In this document: positions 34,669 to 41,173 of the stretch, piece by piece | Layout: the number at the start of each line of letters is the position of its first letter | Numbering within the stretch: position 1 is the first letter of the stretch | Made by a program: the position numbers and the translations under genes | Assembly: GCA_017516445.1 (NCBI GenBank) | Contig: JAFXCZ010000013.1 | Span: forward strand, 124,001 to 188,000 | DNA from: Clostridia bacterium | GTDB lineage: Bacteria; Bacillota; Clostridia; Oscillospirales; Acutalibacteraceae | Direction: 5' to 3' | DNA length: 64,000 bases | Notes under the pieces: generated by a model | Seen by the model: the letters and a program-made list of their open reading frames with translations, nothing else | What the model was told of the DNA's origin: nothing | Database searches by the model: none

Positions 34669-34806
34669 ATGTTTAGTGGTTTTAATCCAATGGCTTTTGT
34701 TGAAAATTTAAAATATATGCTCTCAGGTATGATAGCAATATTTATTGTTATAGGCGTTATCGTTTTGGTGACAATACTCTTAAACAAAATTTTCACAAAA
34801 AAATAA
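34669..34806 (+). CDS. OadG-related small membrane subunit
   Basis: A 45-residue protein: a polar N terminus (MFSGFNPMAFVENLKYMLSG), one hydrophobic helix rich in Ile/Val, and a basic tail (NKIFTKK). AGGAGGT lies ahead of the ATG, 12 bp after oadB. Its size, single helix and position match the small OadG-type subunits that stabilise the decarboxylase beta-alpha complex. The Pro/Ala hinge and His-rich tail of classical OadG are absent. Confidence 0.75.
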   Translation: MFSGFNPMAFVENLKYMLSGMIAIFIVIGVIVLVTILLNKIFTKK

Positions 34807-34822
34807 TGTAATTTCCATTTTT

Positions 34823-34853
34823 AACAGCGGTTGAAAATTCAACCGCTGTTTTT
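34823..34853 (+). terminator. oadB operon terminator
   Basis: AACAGCGGTTGA (34823-34834), loop AAAT, TCAACCGCTGTT (34839-34850), then Ts. Confidence 0.85.
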
Positions 34854-34874
34854 ATATCTCCCACCTTGCTTGCA

Positions 34875-34914
34875 TTGACTTTTAAAATGATAAATTGTAT
34901 AATTATTTATACAA
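34875..34914 (+). promoter_or_regulatory. sigma-A promoter with small dyad
   Basis: TTGACT (34875-34880), 17 bp, TATAAT (34898-34903). TTGTATA (34895-34901) and TATACAA (34908-34914) form a dyad over the -10. Confidence 0.7.
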
Positions 34915-34936
34915 TCTTTTGAAAGGAGAAGCATAT

Positions 34937-35719
34937 ATGCTAAGCTACATATTCAATAACAAGGTAAAAAATATTTTTGTTATTATATTTTGTCTGCTTT
35001 GTATTTTTAGTAATTTTGATGTTTTTTATGAATTTTCTCTTTATGAAAAATTTCCACCTATAATGTATTTTTTCTCTCTTGCCGCACGATTGTTTGTTTT
35101 GGTATATATGCTAACGCTTAAAAGAGAATATAGGGTTAAATACATACTTTTTCCCGCTTCTTTTGCTATTTTATTTATATTAGTTATTTTTTCAATATTC
35201 GATTCTTTTATTGTGTACGCGTTTTCTTCGTTATTAAGGGTAGAATTTCTTGTTTCAGTCTACCTTAATCTTATCTTTTGCGCAGCATACATACTTTGTT
35301 TTATAGGCTCACTTTGGAATTTTAAAAAAGTTATACTCTTACGCATTGGACTTCTTATTTGCATAACAGTCCAACTTATTTCTCCTATAGTATCTTTTTT
35401 CATAGCAGGCGGTTATGAATATCTTACAAGCGTTCCCGAAGGTGTTACACCAATTTCATATTCTTCTTTAGCTAAACAGTTGGTTATACTTCTTTTTAAT
35501 GTCAGCCTTTTTCTTCTTGCGCTGAATAAAAAGAGTGAATATATTGACTTAGCACCATTTATCCAAGCACGCAAGGCGAAAAAAGACGCAAAGTTGGAAG
35601 CCGAATATGAACACGAACTACCTCAGACCGAAATACCCGACGGCTGTTGGAGATGTATGGGCTGTGGAAAGGTATTATCAGAAAGTGTTGTTAAGTGCGA
35701 ATGCGGTTATAAAAAATAA
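34937..35719 (+). CDS. Membrane protein with C-terminal zinc-ribbon-like tail
   Basis: 260 residues. Six hydrophobic segments occupy about 8-205, followed by a basic stretch (RKAKKDAKLEAEYEHEL). The tail reads CWRCMGCGKVLSESVVKCEC, with Cys spacings fit for a metal site. The family is not recognised. A longer frame back to 34895 exists, but GAAAGGAG sits properly before ATG 34937. It is monocistronic with a near-consensus promoter and a strong terminator (35741-35768). Confidence 0.6.
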   Translation: MLSYIFNNKVKNIFVIIFCLLCIFSNFDVFYEFSLYEKFPPIMYFFSLAARLFVLVYMLTLKREYRVKYILFPASFAILFILVIFSIFDSFIVYAFSSLLRVEFLVSVYLNLIFCAAYILCFIGSLWNFKKVILLRIGLLICITVQLISPIVSFFIAGGYEYLTSVPEGVTPISYSSLAKQLVILLFNVSLFLLALNKKSEYIDLAPFIQARKAKKDAKLEAEYEHELPQTEIPDGCWRCMGCGKVLSESVVKCECGYKK

Positions 35720-35740
35720 TGGTTTATCTTCTTTAAGAGA

Positions 35741-35772
35741 AACGCGGTCGGCATAAGCTGACCGCGTTTTCT
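35741..35772 (+). terminator. Terminator after the zinc-ribbon membrane protein
   Basis: AACGCGGTC (35741-35749) pairs with GACCGCGTT (35760-35768), followed by Ts. Confidence 0.8.
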
Positions 35773-35802
35773 ATCTCTAATAAAAAAATTTTAAAAAAAC
35801 TA

Positions 35803-35854
35803 TTGACAAACGTGAAATTATATGTATAATAAAATCAGTAATCATTACTGATTT
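35803..35854 (+). promoter_or_regulatory. perR distal promoter P1 with Fur/PerR-type operator
   Basis: TTGACA (35803-35808), 16 bp, TATAAT (35825-35830). Directly after it an 11-1-11 palindrome (35832-35854) with core CAGTAATCATTACTG has the 7-1-7 layout of Fur-family boxes. Confidence 0.85.
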
Positions 35855-35902
35855 GTGAAAACACCGAAAATAAAAAAATTTCCAAAATTTTCACAAAAGG
35901 TA

Positions 35903-35952
35903 TTGACAAATCAAAAATAATGGTTATAATAAAATAGTAATCATTACTGATT
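35903..35952 (+). promoter_or_regulatory. perR proximal promoter P2 with second operator
   Basis: TTGACA (35903-35908), 16 bp, TATAAT (35925-35930), exactly 100 bp after P1. AGTAATCATTACT (35936-35948) repeats the operator core at the same place relative to the -10. Confidence 0.85.
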
Positions 35953-35964
35953 TGGGGTGATTAA

Positions 35965-36345
35965 ATGAAGCACTACTCAAAACAGCGTGAAGCAATACTT
36001 GATGTTTTACGCTCGACAGATACCCACCCCACAGCAAATTGGATTTACGAAAAGGTCCGCGAAAAGCTACCGAATATCAGTCTTGGCACAGTTTACCGCA
36101 ATTTATCAACTCTTACTGCTGACGGTGCAATATTAAAAATTGAGGTTGGCGACGGGTTTGAACACTTTGACGGTGATATTTCCCCTCATTTACACCTATA
36201 CTGTAGAGAGTGCGGAAAAATCCATGACCAGACGCTTAAGTCTGATTATATTACAAGGGTCGCTAAAGAAAGCGGATTCAAAACCGACACTACAATTTAT
36301 GTGGCGTACGGTATCTGCACAAACTGTAACAAAACAATTAATTAA
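35965..36345 (+). CDS. perR: Fur-family regulator, PerR-like
   Basis: A 126-residue metal-dependent repressor. The winged-helix domain has [20 protein letters not shown] and [15 protein letters not shown]. The dimer domain has the metal-binding [14 protein letters not shown] and two CxxC pairs for structural zinc (CREC, CTNC). PerR, the peroxide sensor, fits best because a rubrerythrin follows 19 bp later; Fur and Zur cannot be excluded by sequence alone. Two Fur-type boxes in its tandem promoters indicate autorepression. Confidence 0.88.
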   Translation: MKHYSKQREAILDVLRSTDTHPTANWIYEKVREKLPNISLGTVYRNLSTLTADGAILKIEVGDGFEHFDGDISPHLHLYCRECGKIHDQTLKSDYITRVAKESGFKTDTTIYVAYGICTNCNKTIN

Positions 36346-36364
36346 ATCTATGGAGGAAACAAAA

Positions 36365-36907
36365 ATGAAAAAGTATGTATGTCTTATCTGCGGTTACACA
36401 CACGAAGGAGATTCTGCTCCCGATGAATGCCCTATCTGCCACGCTCCCGCTTCTAAGTTTCAAGAGCAGGCTGGCGAAAAAACTTGGGCTGCTGAACATG
36501 TTGTAGGTGTAGCTCAAGGCGTTGACCAGAGCATTATTGACGGTCTTCGCGAAAACTTTAACGGCGAATGCTGCGAAGTTGGTATGTATCTTGCAATGGC
36601 AAGAGTTGCTCACAGAGAGGGTTATCCCGAAATCGGTCTTTACTGGGAGAAAGCAGCTTATGAAGAAGCTGAACACGCTGCAAAGTTTGCTGAGCTTTTA
36701 GGCGAAGTTGTAACAGACAGCACCAAGAAAAACCTTGAAATGCGTATTGACGCTGAAAACGGCGCTACACTTGGCAAGTTTGAGCTTGCCAAAAAAGCTA
36801 AAGAATTAGGTCTTGACGCTATTCATGACACAGTTCACGAAATGGCACGCGACGAAGCTCGTCACGGCAAGGCATTTGAAGGTCTTTTAGGTAGATACTT
36901 TAAATAA
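36365..36907 (+). CDS. Reverse-type rubrerythrin (NADH peroxidase family)
   Basis: It reduces hydrogen peroxide in the cytoplasm of anaerobes. 180 residues with the rubredoxin-like Fe(Cys)4 domain at the N terminus ([20 protein letters not shown]), the reverse of classical rubrerythrin order. The diiron ferritin-like domain follows, with its Glu/His ligands in [24 protein letters not shown] and [12 protein letters not shown]. The frame upstream of 36365 belongs to another reading of perR and is not used; ATGGAGGAAAC provides the ribosome site. It is expressed with perR, so peroxide likely induces both. Confidence 0.94.
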   Translation: MKKYVCLICGYTHEGDSAPDECPICHAPASKFQEQAGEKTWAAEHVVGVAQGVDQSIIDGLRENFNGECCEVGMYLAMARVAHREGYPEIGLYWEKAAYEEAEHAAKFAELLGEVVTDSTKKNLEMRIDAENGATLGKFELAKKAKELGLDAIHDTVHEMARDEARHGKAFEGLLGRYFK

Positions 36908-36957
36908 TACAATCGCACTGGCGACAGCGAATAGCCGCCCAACCATTTAATTAAACA

Positions 36958-36989
36958 AACGGGCGGATATAATATCCGTCCGTTATTTT
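36958..36989 (+). terminator. perR-rubrerythrin terminator
   Basis: AACGGGCGGATA (36958-36969) pairs with TATCCGTCCGTT (36973-36984) with one G-U, then ATTTTT. Confidence 0.8.
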
Positions 36990-37018
36990 TACTATAAGTT
37001 TCAAAGGAGGCTTACACA

Positions 37019-37747
37019 ATGAAAAACAGATTATTAAGAAAACTATTTGCAATAACATTATCCCTTGCATTTGCGCTGTCTCTCACAGCTTGCACACCCG
37101 AAATTCACATCCACACAGGCGATGAATCTTCTAAAGAGACCGCAGGCAATGCGGAAAATAGTACTGTTGCTTCTACCGAGGAATCAACAACACAAAACAA
37201 TTCTTCTAACGAAAAAGTAGAAACCAGTGTTGCCTCTTCTGAGCCAAAGCAAAGCAACAGCGATAAACAGGACGCTACTTCATCAAAAGCAACAAGCTCA
37301 AACACTTCATCAAGCTCTAAAATCTCTAAATCAAAAGCAAAATCTATAGTTCTTAAAGACGCAGGTCTTAAAGAAAGTGAAATTTACGACTATGAAATAG
37401 AGCTTGACTATGAAAACGGCGTTTCTCATTACGAAATCTCGTTTGAATACAATGGCAAGGATTATGACTATGATATAAACGCCAAAACAGGAAAAATAAT
37501 ATCGGTTGATAAGCCTAACGCAACCTCAAGCGAGGTTAAAATTTCAAAATCAAAGGCTAAAACCACCGCTTTAAACCACGCAGGTGTTAAAGAAACCGAT
37601 ATTTCTCGTTATCAGGTTGAGCTTGAAAAGGATGACGGCGTATGGAAATATGAAATTTCCTTTAACGTAGGAAATGTTGAATATGACTACACCATAAATG
37701 CTGAAAATGGCAAAATCCTTGAAAGCGAAAAGGATACAGATGACTAA
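37019..37747 (+). CDS. PepSY-domain lipoprotein, two repeats
   Basis: 242 residues with a lipoprotein signal (lipobox LTAC, Cys near 25), a long Ser/Thr/Asn/Glu spacer (about 30-100), and two PepSY repeats. The repeats begin ISKSKAKSIVLKDAGLKESE and ISKSKAKTTALNHAGVKETD. Each ends with YDYDINAKTGKI or YDYTINAENGKI. PepSY domains are thought to inhibit or modulate secreted peptidases. It is probably tethered outside the membrane with the domains held off by the spacer. A related gene follows at 37850. Confidence 0.88.
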   Translation: MKNRLLRKLFAITLSLAFALSLTACTPEIHIHTGDESSKETAGNAENSTVASTEESTTQNNSSNEKVETSVASSEPKQSNSDKQDATSSKATSSNTSSSSKISKSKAKSIVLKDAGLKESEIYDYEIELDYENGVSHYEISFEYNGKDYDYDINAKTGKIISVDKPNATSSEVKISKSKAKTTALNHAGVKETDISRYQVELEKDDGVWKYEISFNVGNVEYDYTINAENGKILESEKDTDD

Positions 37748-37752
37748 ATTTA

Positions 37753-37785
37753 AAAAATAAGCTATCGCCCGATAGCTTATTTTTT
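37753..37785 (+). terminator. Terminator between the PepSY genes
   Basis: Fifteen-bp arms (37753-37767 and 37770-37784), including the A and T runs, with a 2-nt apex that will open in practice. Confidence 0.85.
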
Positions 37786-37849
37786 GTATTATTTTTAAAT
37801 TTTAGCCCATAATAATATTGCTCACAATAAATTTAAAGGAGTAATATTT

Positions 37850-38251
37850 ATGTTTAAAAAAATTATAACAGCATTCTTCGCCGTAGTATTCTCTGCTTTA
37901 CTTGTTGGCTGCGGCACCGAAATGGGCGATGATTTGAGCAGTGATATGAGCTCGATATTAGACCCAAATATGAACAACTCGGCAGAGCAGAACAACACAA
38001 ACTATTCTGACCAGCAAAGCACTAACACCTCAAGCGAGGCTAAAATTTCAAAAGAAAAAGCAAAGGAAATTGCGCTTAAACACGCTAATGCAGAAGAAAG
38101 CAAAATTAGTGATTACGAAATAGACCTTGATACCGAAAACGGTGTTTTAGTATATGAAATTTCCTTTGATTATAACGGCAAGGAATACGATTATGACGTA
38201 GATGCCAACACAGGTGAAATATCTAACAGTAAAAACGAATTGATAGATTAG
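37850..38251 (+). CDS. PepSY-domain lipoprotein, single repeat
   Basis: 133 residues: lipoprotein signal (lipobox LLVGC), an Asn/Ser/Gln-rich spacer, and one PepSY domain (ISKEKAKEIALKHANAEESK, then YDYDVDANTGEI). It is a shorter paralogue of the preceding gene, with similar wording in the domain. It is separated by a terminator and so independently transcribed. Confidence 0.86.
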   Translation: MFKKIITAFFAVVFSALLVGCGTEMGDDLSSDMSSILDPNMNNSAEQNNTNYSDQQSTNTSSEAKISKEKAKEIALKHANAEESKISDYEIDLDTENGVLVYEISFDYNGKEYDYDVDANTGEISNSKNELID

Positions 38252-38259
38252 AATATATC

Positions 38260-38293
38260 AAAAAGGCTGTATCCAAACGGATACAGCCTTTAA
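38260..38293. repeat. 34-bp direct repeat (terminator), left copy at module 3
   Basis: Identical to 39011-39044. It contains the hairpin AAAGGCTGTATCC / GGATACAGCCTTT with loop AAAC, so it is also a terminator for the PepSY gene and the XRE gene. Confidence 0.9.
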
Positions 38294-38299
38294 GCCTTA

Positions 38300-38539
38300 T
38301 CAAGAAAATAATTCATCTATTTTTACATTTAAAATTTTAGCTATTACATAAATTTCTTTATCGCTAGCTATACGTATCTGCCCTTCGAGCTTAGAATAAC
38401 TTGTAGGGTTAATATCACAACCTAAAATTTGCATTTTAGAGATAAAATCCTTTTGCTTTATTCCCTTTTGTTTTCTCAGCCTTTCAATATTCTTACCAAC
38501 CATATTACAATTGCCGTATTCTTGTTTTCTTAACTTCAA
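38300..38539 (-). CDS. XRE-family regulator (module 3)
   Basis: A 79-residue Cro/CI-type helix-turn-helix protein: VGKNIERLRKQKGIKQKDFI, then INPTSYSKLEGQIRIASDKE and the closing LNVKIDELFS. Start choice: ATG 38503 has no ribosome site, while TTG 38539 has AGAGG about 8 nt upstream, so TTG is preferred. It is divergent from the SLOG gene at 38650, with three identical-pattern dyads between them. It presumably represses that gene and itself. Confidence 0.82.
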   Translation of the reverse strand: MKLRKQEYGNCNMVGKNIERLRKQKGIKQKDFISKMQILGCDINPTSYSKLEGQIRIASDKEIYVIAKILNVKIDELFS

Positions 38540-38555
38540 ATAAAACACCTCTAAT

Positions 38556-38637
38556 ATTCTCTAATAGAATTATATTGGCATTTTTATTTGACATAATTCC
38601 GTAAAGGAATTATAATAAAATAATTCTAAATAAGAAT
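38556..38637. promoter_or_regulatory. Three operators ATTC-N7-GAAT of module 3
   Basis: The pattern ATTC-N7-GAAT occurs at 38556-38570, 38596-38610 and 38623-38637, with AT-rich flanks shared between copies (GAATTAT on the right of each). The first lies at the XRE -10 region (TATAAT on the minus strand, 38569-38574), the second in the SLOG promoter spacer, and the third at the SLOG transcription start. Confidence 0.7.
38588..38616 (+). promoter_or_regulatory. sigma-A promoter of the module 3 SLOG gene
   Basis: Perfect TTGACA (38588-38593), 17 bp, TATAAT (38611-38616). The spacer is almost entirely occupied by an operator dyad. Confidence 0.85.
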
Positions 38638-38649
38638 TATGGTGACTTT

Positions 38650-39012
38650 ATGATAAAACGAATTGTAATAGCAGGTAGCAGAGATTTTGAAAACTATGAA
38701 CTTGCGAAAGGGTTTATTGATTTTTGCATAAGCGATATATCTAAAAAGTACCGCATTATTTTTATATCAGGCGGTTGCAGAGGTGCTGACGCATTAGGCG
38801 AAAAATACGCTCGGGAAAATGGATATCCTTTAGAAATCTATCCTGCCGATTGGGAAAAATACGGTAAGTCGGCTGGTCCTAAAAGAAACAGACAAATGGC
38901 AGAAATCTGTGACTATGTTATTTGTTTTTGGGACAGGCAAAGCCGCGGCACAAAATCAATGATTAATTATGCAAGAAAGCTTAATAAACCTATAAAAATC
39001 AAAAGAATATAA
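38650..39012 (+). CDS. SLOG-family protein DUF2493 (YspA-like), module 3
   Basis: 120 residues, same length as and closely similar to the protein at 7864-8226: IVIAGSRDFENYELAKGFID, FISGGCRGADALGEKYAREN, DWEKYGKSAGPKRNRQMAEI and CFWDRQSRGTKSMINYARKL. These are the SLOG ligand loop and the conserved GPKRN and SRGT segments of DUF2493. Ligand and role are unknown. GGTGA precedes the start. The whole XRE-SLOG cassette sits between copies of a 34-bp direct repeat. Confidence 0.88.
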   Translation: MIKRIVIAGSRDFENYELAKGFIDFCISDISKKYRIIFISGGCRGADALGEKYARENGYPLEIYPADWEKYGKSAGPKRNRQMAEICDYVICFWDRQSRGTKSMINYARKLNKPIKIKRI

Positions 39013-39044
39013 AAAGGCTGTATCCAAACGGATACAGCCTTTAA
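39011..39044. repeat. 34-bp direct repeat (terminator), right copy at module 3
   Basis: Identical to 38260-38293 and located immediately after the SLOG stop codon. It works as the terminator of the SLOG gene and of convergent rpsR. Confidence 0.9.
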
Positions 39045-39053
39045 TCTTACATA

Positions 39054-39296
39054 TTAGTCATTAACATAAGGAAGTAATGCAATCTGACGAGCACGCTTGA
39101 TAGCGGTTGTCAATTCACGCTGATGTGCAGCGCAGGTGCCGGTAGCACGGCGGGGTAAAATCTTAGCGCGTTCAGAGATGAACTTGCGAAGACGAGCTAC
39201 ATCCTTATAATCAATGGCTTCAACACGGTCAACACAGAAGTGGCAAACCTTACGGCGCGGTTTTCTGTGCATGGGTCTTTCATTTCTTTCTTCCAT
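39054..39296 (-). CDS. rpsR: 30S ribosomal protein S18
   Basis: 80 residues with an arginine-rich core ([20 protein letters not shown]) and the final [16 protein letters not shown] typical of S18. Two Cys in CHFC near the start are as in zinc-type S18 variants, though a full four-Cys set is not seen. It binds S6 on the 30S platform. Third gene of rpsF-ssb-rpsR. Confidence 0.96.
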   Translation of the reverse strand: MEERNERPMHRKPRRKVCHFCVDRVEAIDYKDVARLRKFISERAKILPRRATGTCAAHQRELTTAIKRARQIALLPYVND

Positions 39297-39326
39297 TGTA
39301 AAAGCCTCCTTTAATTAAAATTTAGA

Positions 39327-39749
39327 TTAAAATGGTAAATCATCATCAGAAGCGTCACCCAAATCAGCAAAATCGTTCACATCAGCATTGCTGAAGGAAG
39401 CAGCTTCAGGAGCGCCTGATGCAGAAGAATCTCTCTTAGATTCAACAAACTGAACGTTACTTGCAACAACTTCAAAAGCTGTACGGTTGTTGCCGTTCTT
39501 ATCCTGGTATCTTCTGGTCTGGATAGAGCCTTCGATACCAATTAAATTACCTTTTTTAAAATATTTTGTAATAAACTCAGCCGATTGACGCCAAGCAACA
39601 ATATTTATAAAATCGGTCTGACGTTCCTCACCGGAACGGTAGCGGCGGTCCACCGCTATTGAAAATGTGGTTACGGGAATGCCATTTGCAGTGGTTTTAA
39701 GCTCAGGGTCTGCGGTTAAGCGACCTGTTAAAACAACTAAATTAAACAT
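39327..39749 (-). CDS. ssb: Single-stranded DNA-binding protein
   Basis: 140 residues: an OB-fold (MFNLVVLTGRLTADPELKTT, FSIAVDRRYRSGEERQTDFI, KGNLIGIEGSIQTRRYQDKN) and an acidic tail ending DASDDDLPF, the peptide that recruits replication and repair enzymes. It coats single-stranded DNA during replication. Its position between rpsF and rpsR is the conserved Firmicutes arrangement. Confidence 0.96.
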   Translation of the reverse strand: MFNLVVLTGRLTADPELKTTANGIPVTTFSIAVDRRYRSGEERQTDFINIVAWRQSAEFITKYFKKGNLIGIEGSIQTRRYQDKNGNNRTAFEVVASNVQFVESKRDSSASGAPEAASFSNADVNDFADLGDASDDDLPF

Positions 39750-39761
39750 TTCATTTTCTCC

Positions 39762-40043
39762 TTACTTCTTGATAACCATTAAACGAAGTACGCCGTCAGT
39801 AATTTTTGCAATACGCTCTAATTCTGCGGGGAAGGTTGCTTCGCTTTCAAAATTAAAGAAAACATAGTAACCCTCTGCTTCGTCGTTGATAAGATAAGCC
39901 AAGCGGCGTTTACCCCAATCATCAACGTTTTCAATGGTACCGTTTTTAGCAATAAGGTCATTGAACTTTTCCTTTAAGCCCAATGTTGCTTCTTCGCCGT
40001 TTGCTACGGAGAAAATCATAGCAGCCTCATACTTTGCGGTCAT
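39762..40043 (-). CDS. rpsF: 30S ribosomal protein S6
   Basis: 93 residues with the S6 ferredoxin-like fold: KYEAAMIFSVANGEEATLGL, ENVDDWGKRRLAYLINDEAE and GYYVFFNFES. It pairs with S18. It is the promoter-proximal gene, with a 90-nt leader that contains hairpins and may be the S6:S18-binding autoregulatory RNA. Confidence 0.96.
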   Translation of the reverse strand: MTAKYEAAMIFSVANGEEATLGLKEKFNDLIAKNGTIENVDDWGKRRLAYLINDEAEGYYVFFNFESEATFPAELERIAKITDGVLRLMVIKK

Positions 40044-40132
40044 TTACTTGCACCTCCTTTTGGACTATTGGTCCTGCCCTTTTGGCAGAACAAGGAACTA
40101 ATACGGGCATATCGCCCCATTTAGCAACCAAT
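40044..40132 (-). promoter_or_regulatory. rpsF leader
   Basis: On the RNA strand, CTGCC-AAAAG-GGCAG and GGAC-CAATA-GTCC form small stems before the AAAGGAGGTG ribosome site, with a CCG triplet upstream in GCCCGTATT. The CCG-bearing S6:S18 leader motif is known for rpsF; whether it is formed here was not folded. Confidence 0.4.
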
Positions 40133-40161
40133 ATTATACCAACCGAAAACCCATTTGTCAA
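40133..40161 (-). promoter_or_regulatory. sigma-A promoter of rpsF-ssb-rpsR
   Basis: Minus strand TTGACA (40156-40161), 17 bp, TATAAT (40133-40138). Confidence 0.85.
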
Positions 40162-40169
40162 CAAAATTA

Positions 40170-40197
40170 TTGATTTTTATGCTAAAATATGTATAAT
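40170..40197 (+). promoter_or_regulatory. Promoter of coaX
   Basis: TTGATT (40170-40175), 16 bp, TATAAT (40192-40197), 22 bp before the coaX start. Confidence 0.6.
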
Positions 40198-40219
40198 ATA
40201 GGTGAAAGGACTGGTTTGT

Positions 40220-40984
40220 ATGTTACTTACTATCGACATAGGCAACACCAATATTACTTTAGGCGCATACAATTCTAATTATCTGGCATTCACTGCCCGT
40301 CTTGCAACCGATACACGCAAGACCGATGACCAGTATGCAATTGAAATAAAGCATATTCTCTCGCTTTATGATATAAATAATGACGATATTGAGGACTGCA
40401 TTATCGCGTCGGTTGTGCCGTCGGTAGGCAAAAATATAAGCCAAGCGGTTTCAAAGCTTTGTCAGATTGTTCCCTTAATGTTAGGTCCTGGGGTTAAAAC
40501 AGGTCTTAATATTAAAATAGATAATCCCGCACAGCTTGGTGCCGACCTTGTAGCAGGCGCTGTAGGCGCTATTGATGCCTATACTATGCCCTGTGTGGTA
40601 ATTGATATGGGCACCGCCTCTACCATAAGCGTGCTTGACAGAAACGGCTCCTTTTTAGGCGGTGTAATCTCTGCAGGCGTACGTCTCACACTTAGAGCGC
40701 TGACCGAAAACACCGCATTACTTTCTTCCATTCCGATCGAGGCGCCAAAATCAGTTATAGGTGCTAATACGACCGAAAGTATGCAGTCGGGTCTTGTTTA
40801 CGGCACCGCCGCAATGCTTGACGGCTTGCTTGAAAAAATAACAGATGAGCTTGGCGAAAAGCCCACTGTTGTTGCTACGGGCGGACTTTCAAAAGAGGTT
40901 ATAGCACACTGCAAAAATAATATTATCTATAACGAAAACCTTTTGCTTGACGGTCTTCGTGTAATATACGAAAAAAATCATTAG
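40220..40984 (+). CDS. coaX: Type III pantothenate kinase
   Basis: It phosphorylates pantothenate, the first step of coenzyme A synthesis. 254 residues of the ASKHA fold: LTIDIGNTNITLGAY at the start, AQLGADLVAGAVGAI, VIDMGTASTISVLDRNGSFL, GGVISAGVRLTLRALTENTA and VVATGGLSKEVI. The frame opens at GTG 40202, but AAAGGA sits 9 nt before ATG 40220, which also matches family starts. It is followed after 189 bp by an ECF transporter S component. Confidence 0.95.
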   Translation: MLLTIDIGNTNITLGAYNSNYLAFTARLATDTRKTDDQYAIEIKHILSLYDINNDDIEDCIIASVVPSVGKNISQAVSKLCQIVPLMLGPGVKTGLNIKIDNPAQLGADLVAGAVGAIDAYTMPCVVIDMGTASTISVLDRNGSFLGGVISAGVRLTLRALTENTALLSSIPIEAPKSVIGANTTESMQSGLVYGTAAMLDGLLEKITDELGEKPTVVATGGLSKEVIAHCKNNIIYNENLLLDGLRVIYEKNH

Positions 40985-41173
40985 TAATTACCGCGAAAGC
41001 GGATTACAAATATTATGAACTGCACCGAGAATCAACGCTTAATTTAAAAATAGTACAAGGTTGAGGCTGAAATGATGATTATTTCACATTTACATCCGTT
41101 TGCATCTACAAACACCTTACCTTTTCACTTTTCATTAAGCGAAGCGTTCTAGGCAGTATCGGAGGTAATTTTT
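40985..41173 (+). other. 189-bp gap between coaX and the ECF gene
   Basis: A small stem (GTAAT...CCGC-GAAA-GCGG-ATTAC, 40985-41007) follows coaX but has no T run. The rest shows no ORF with a ribosome site and no riboswitch class I recognise. AAGCGAAGCG and a GGAGGT ribosome site lie near the end. Confidence 0.4.

Noticed and set aside
36140..36364. Open frame extending the rubrerythrin upstream by 75 codons
   Set aside because: It runs through perR in another frame; the real start has its own ribosome site at 36365 and matches the family N terminus.
40985..41173. Riboswitch (TPP, FMN, cobalamin, THF) or T-box before the ECF gene
   Set aside because: None of the conserved sequences of these classes could be found.
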